The position numbers and the translations under genes are program-made. DNA of 37,976 nucleotides from Mycobacteriales bacterium (GTDB lineage: Bacteria; Actinomycetota; Actinomycetes; JAFAQI01): NCBI GenBank assembly GCA_035550055.1, contig DASZRO010000091.1, forward strand, positions 1 to 37,976, read 5' to 3'. Every line of letters begins with the position of its first letter. Position 1 is the stretch's first letter. The notes below the pieces were generated by a model. That model was not told the origin of the DNA. It worked only from the letters and a program-made list of their open reading frames with translations, and ran no database searches. Shown here piece by piece: positions 34,241 through 37,976 of this stretch.

Positions 34241-34429
34241 ATGTGGTTCGCCCTGGTCGTCGCGATCATCGGCCTGGCCTGCGCGCTCTGGCCGGAAGCC
34301 CTCGTCCGCGGCGCCCGGGTCTACCGCGGCGCGATGCCGGAGCGCTCATCGAGGACGGTACGTGCCGCGCGAGCCGCCGGCGGCCTGCTGATCGTCGCCG
34401 CGCTGCTTATTGCACTTGCCGAGGGCTGA
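34241..34429 (+). CDS. Small two-helix membrane protein
   Basis: A 62-residue protein with two hydrophobic helices (MWFALVVAIIGLACALWPEA and AAGGLLIVAALLIALA) joined by a basic loop with MPERSSRTVR. Helix-Trp-Pro-loop-helix resembles DUF6199-type proteins, but this is a weak match. The ATG at 34241 starts directly at the first helix; ATG at 34208 would add 11 residues. It lies 12 bases before the aminotransferase gene, in the same direction, and may be co-transcribed with it. Function unknown. Confidence 0.6.
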   Translation: MWFALVVAIIGLACALWPEALVRGARVYRGAMPERSSRTVRAARAAGGLLIVAALLIALAEG

Positions 34430-34441
34430 CACCATTCAGGC

Positions 34442-37976
<3,535 letters not shown>

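Overview
The window is a high-GC segment of an actinobacterial chromosome. Gene content and order (nrdJ-nrdR-lexA, hflX-dapF, miaA-miaB, recX-recA, DUF3046/lhr-nei, clgR-cinA-pgsA-rimO, ftsK-rnj-dapA, dapB-M16 peptidase-pnp) match the conserved block of Streptomyces, Mycobacterium and Frankia-type genomes. The genus cannot be fixed from sequence alone. Using thyA plus folA between dapB and dapA is closer to mycobacteria than to Streptomyces. Many genes carry a TANNNT -10 hexamer 6-7 nt before an ATG or GTG, which is the sign of leaderless mRNAs.

Layout. 1-3750: the start of an hsp20 gene, then the nrdR-nrdJ ribonucleotide reductase operon with paired NrdR boxes and a structured leader. 3750-4930: SOS control locus, with a LysM membrane protein and lexA divergent around three LexA boxes. 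4950-8463: dapF-hflX-CAP protein, coupled by ATGA overlaps. 8556-11088: two accessory genes, a secreted protein of unknown function and a degenerate EAL protein, which separate dapF from miaA. 11198-13506: miaB-miaA. 13543-15049: two tandem VOC proteins and a CPBP membrane protease homologue. 15093-22273: recA-recX, DUF3046, lhr and nei (DNA repair). 22278-25851: rimO-pgsA-cinA-clgR-tetR. 25883-33215: thyA-folA-dapA-rnj-ftsK-rodZ-like. 33248-35587: small accessory genes (DoxX, zincin, tiny membrane protein, aminotransferase). 35570-37976: pnp (partial)-M16 peptidase-dapB.

The genes join DNA precursor supply (nrdJ, thyA, folA), damage response (lexA, recA, recX, nei, lhr, LysM division inhibitor), lysine/diaminopimelate synthesis (dapA, dapB, dapF), RNA modification and decay (miaA, miaB, rimO, rnj, pnp) and chromosome segregation (ftsK). 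No tRNA, rRNA, CRISPR, insertion sequence or phage gene was seen, and no gene-free stretch exceeds 300 bases; the longest (about 170-215 bases, upstream of nrdR, lexA and recA) hold the regulatory sites listed.

I see no clear new multi-gene system. The most unusual signals are non-coding: mutually exclusive hairpins in the nrdR-nrdJ leader, a five-copy 12-bp repeat in the recA leader, abutting LexA boxes beside a leaderless lexA, and dense leaderless promoters, including a 31-bp divergent pair.
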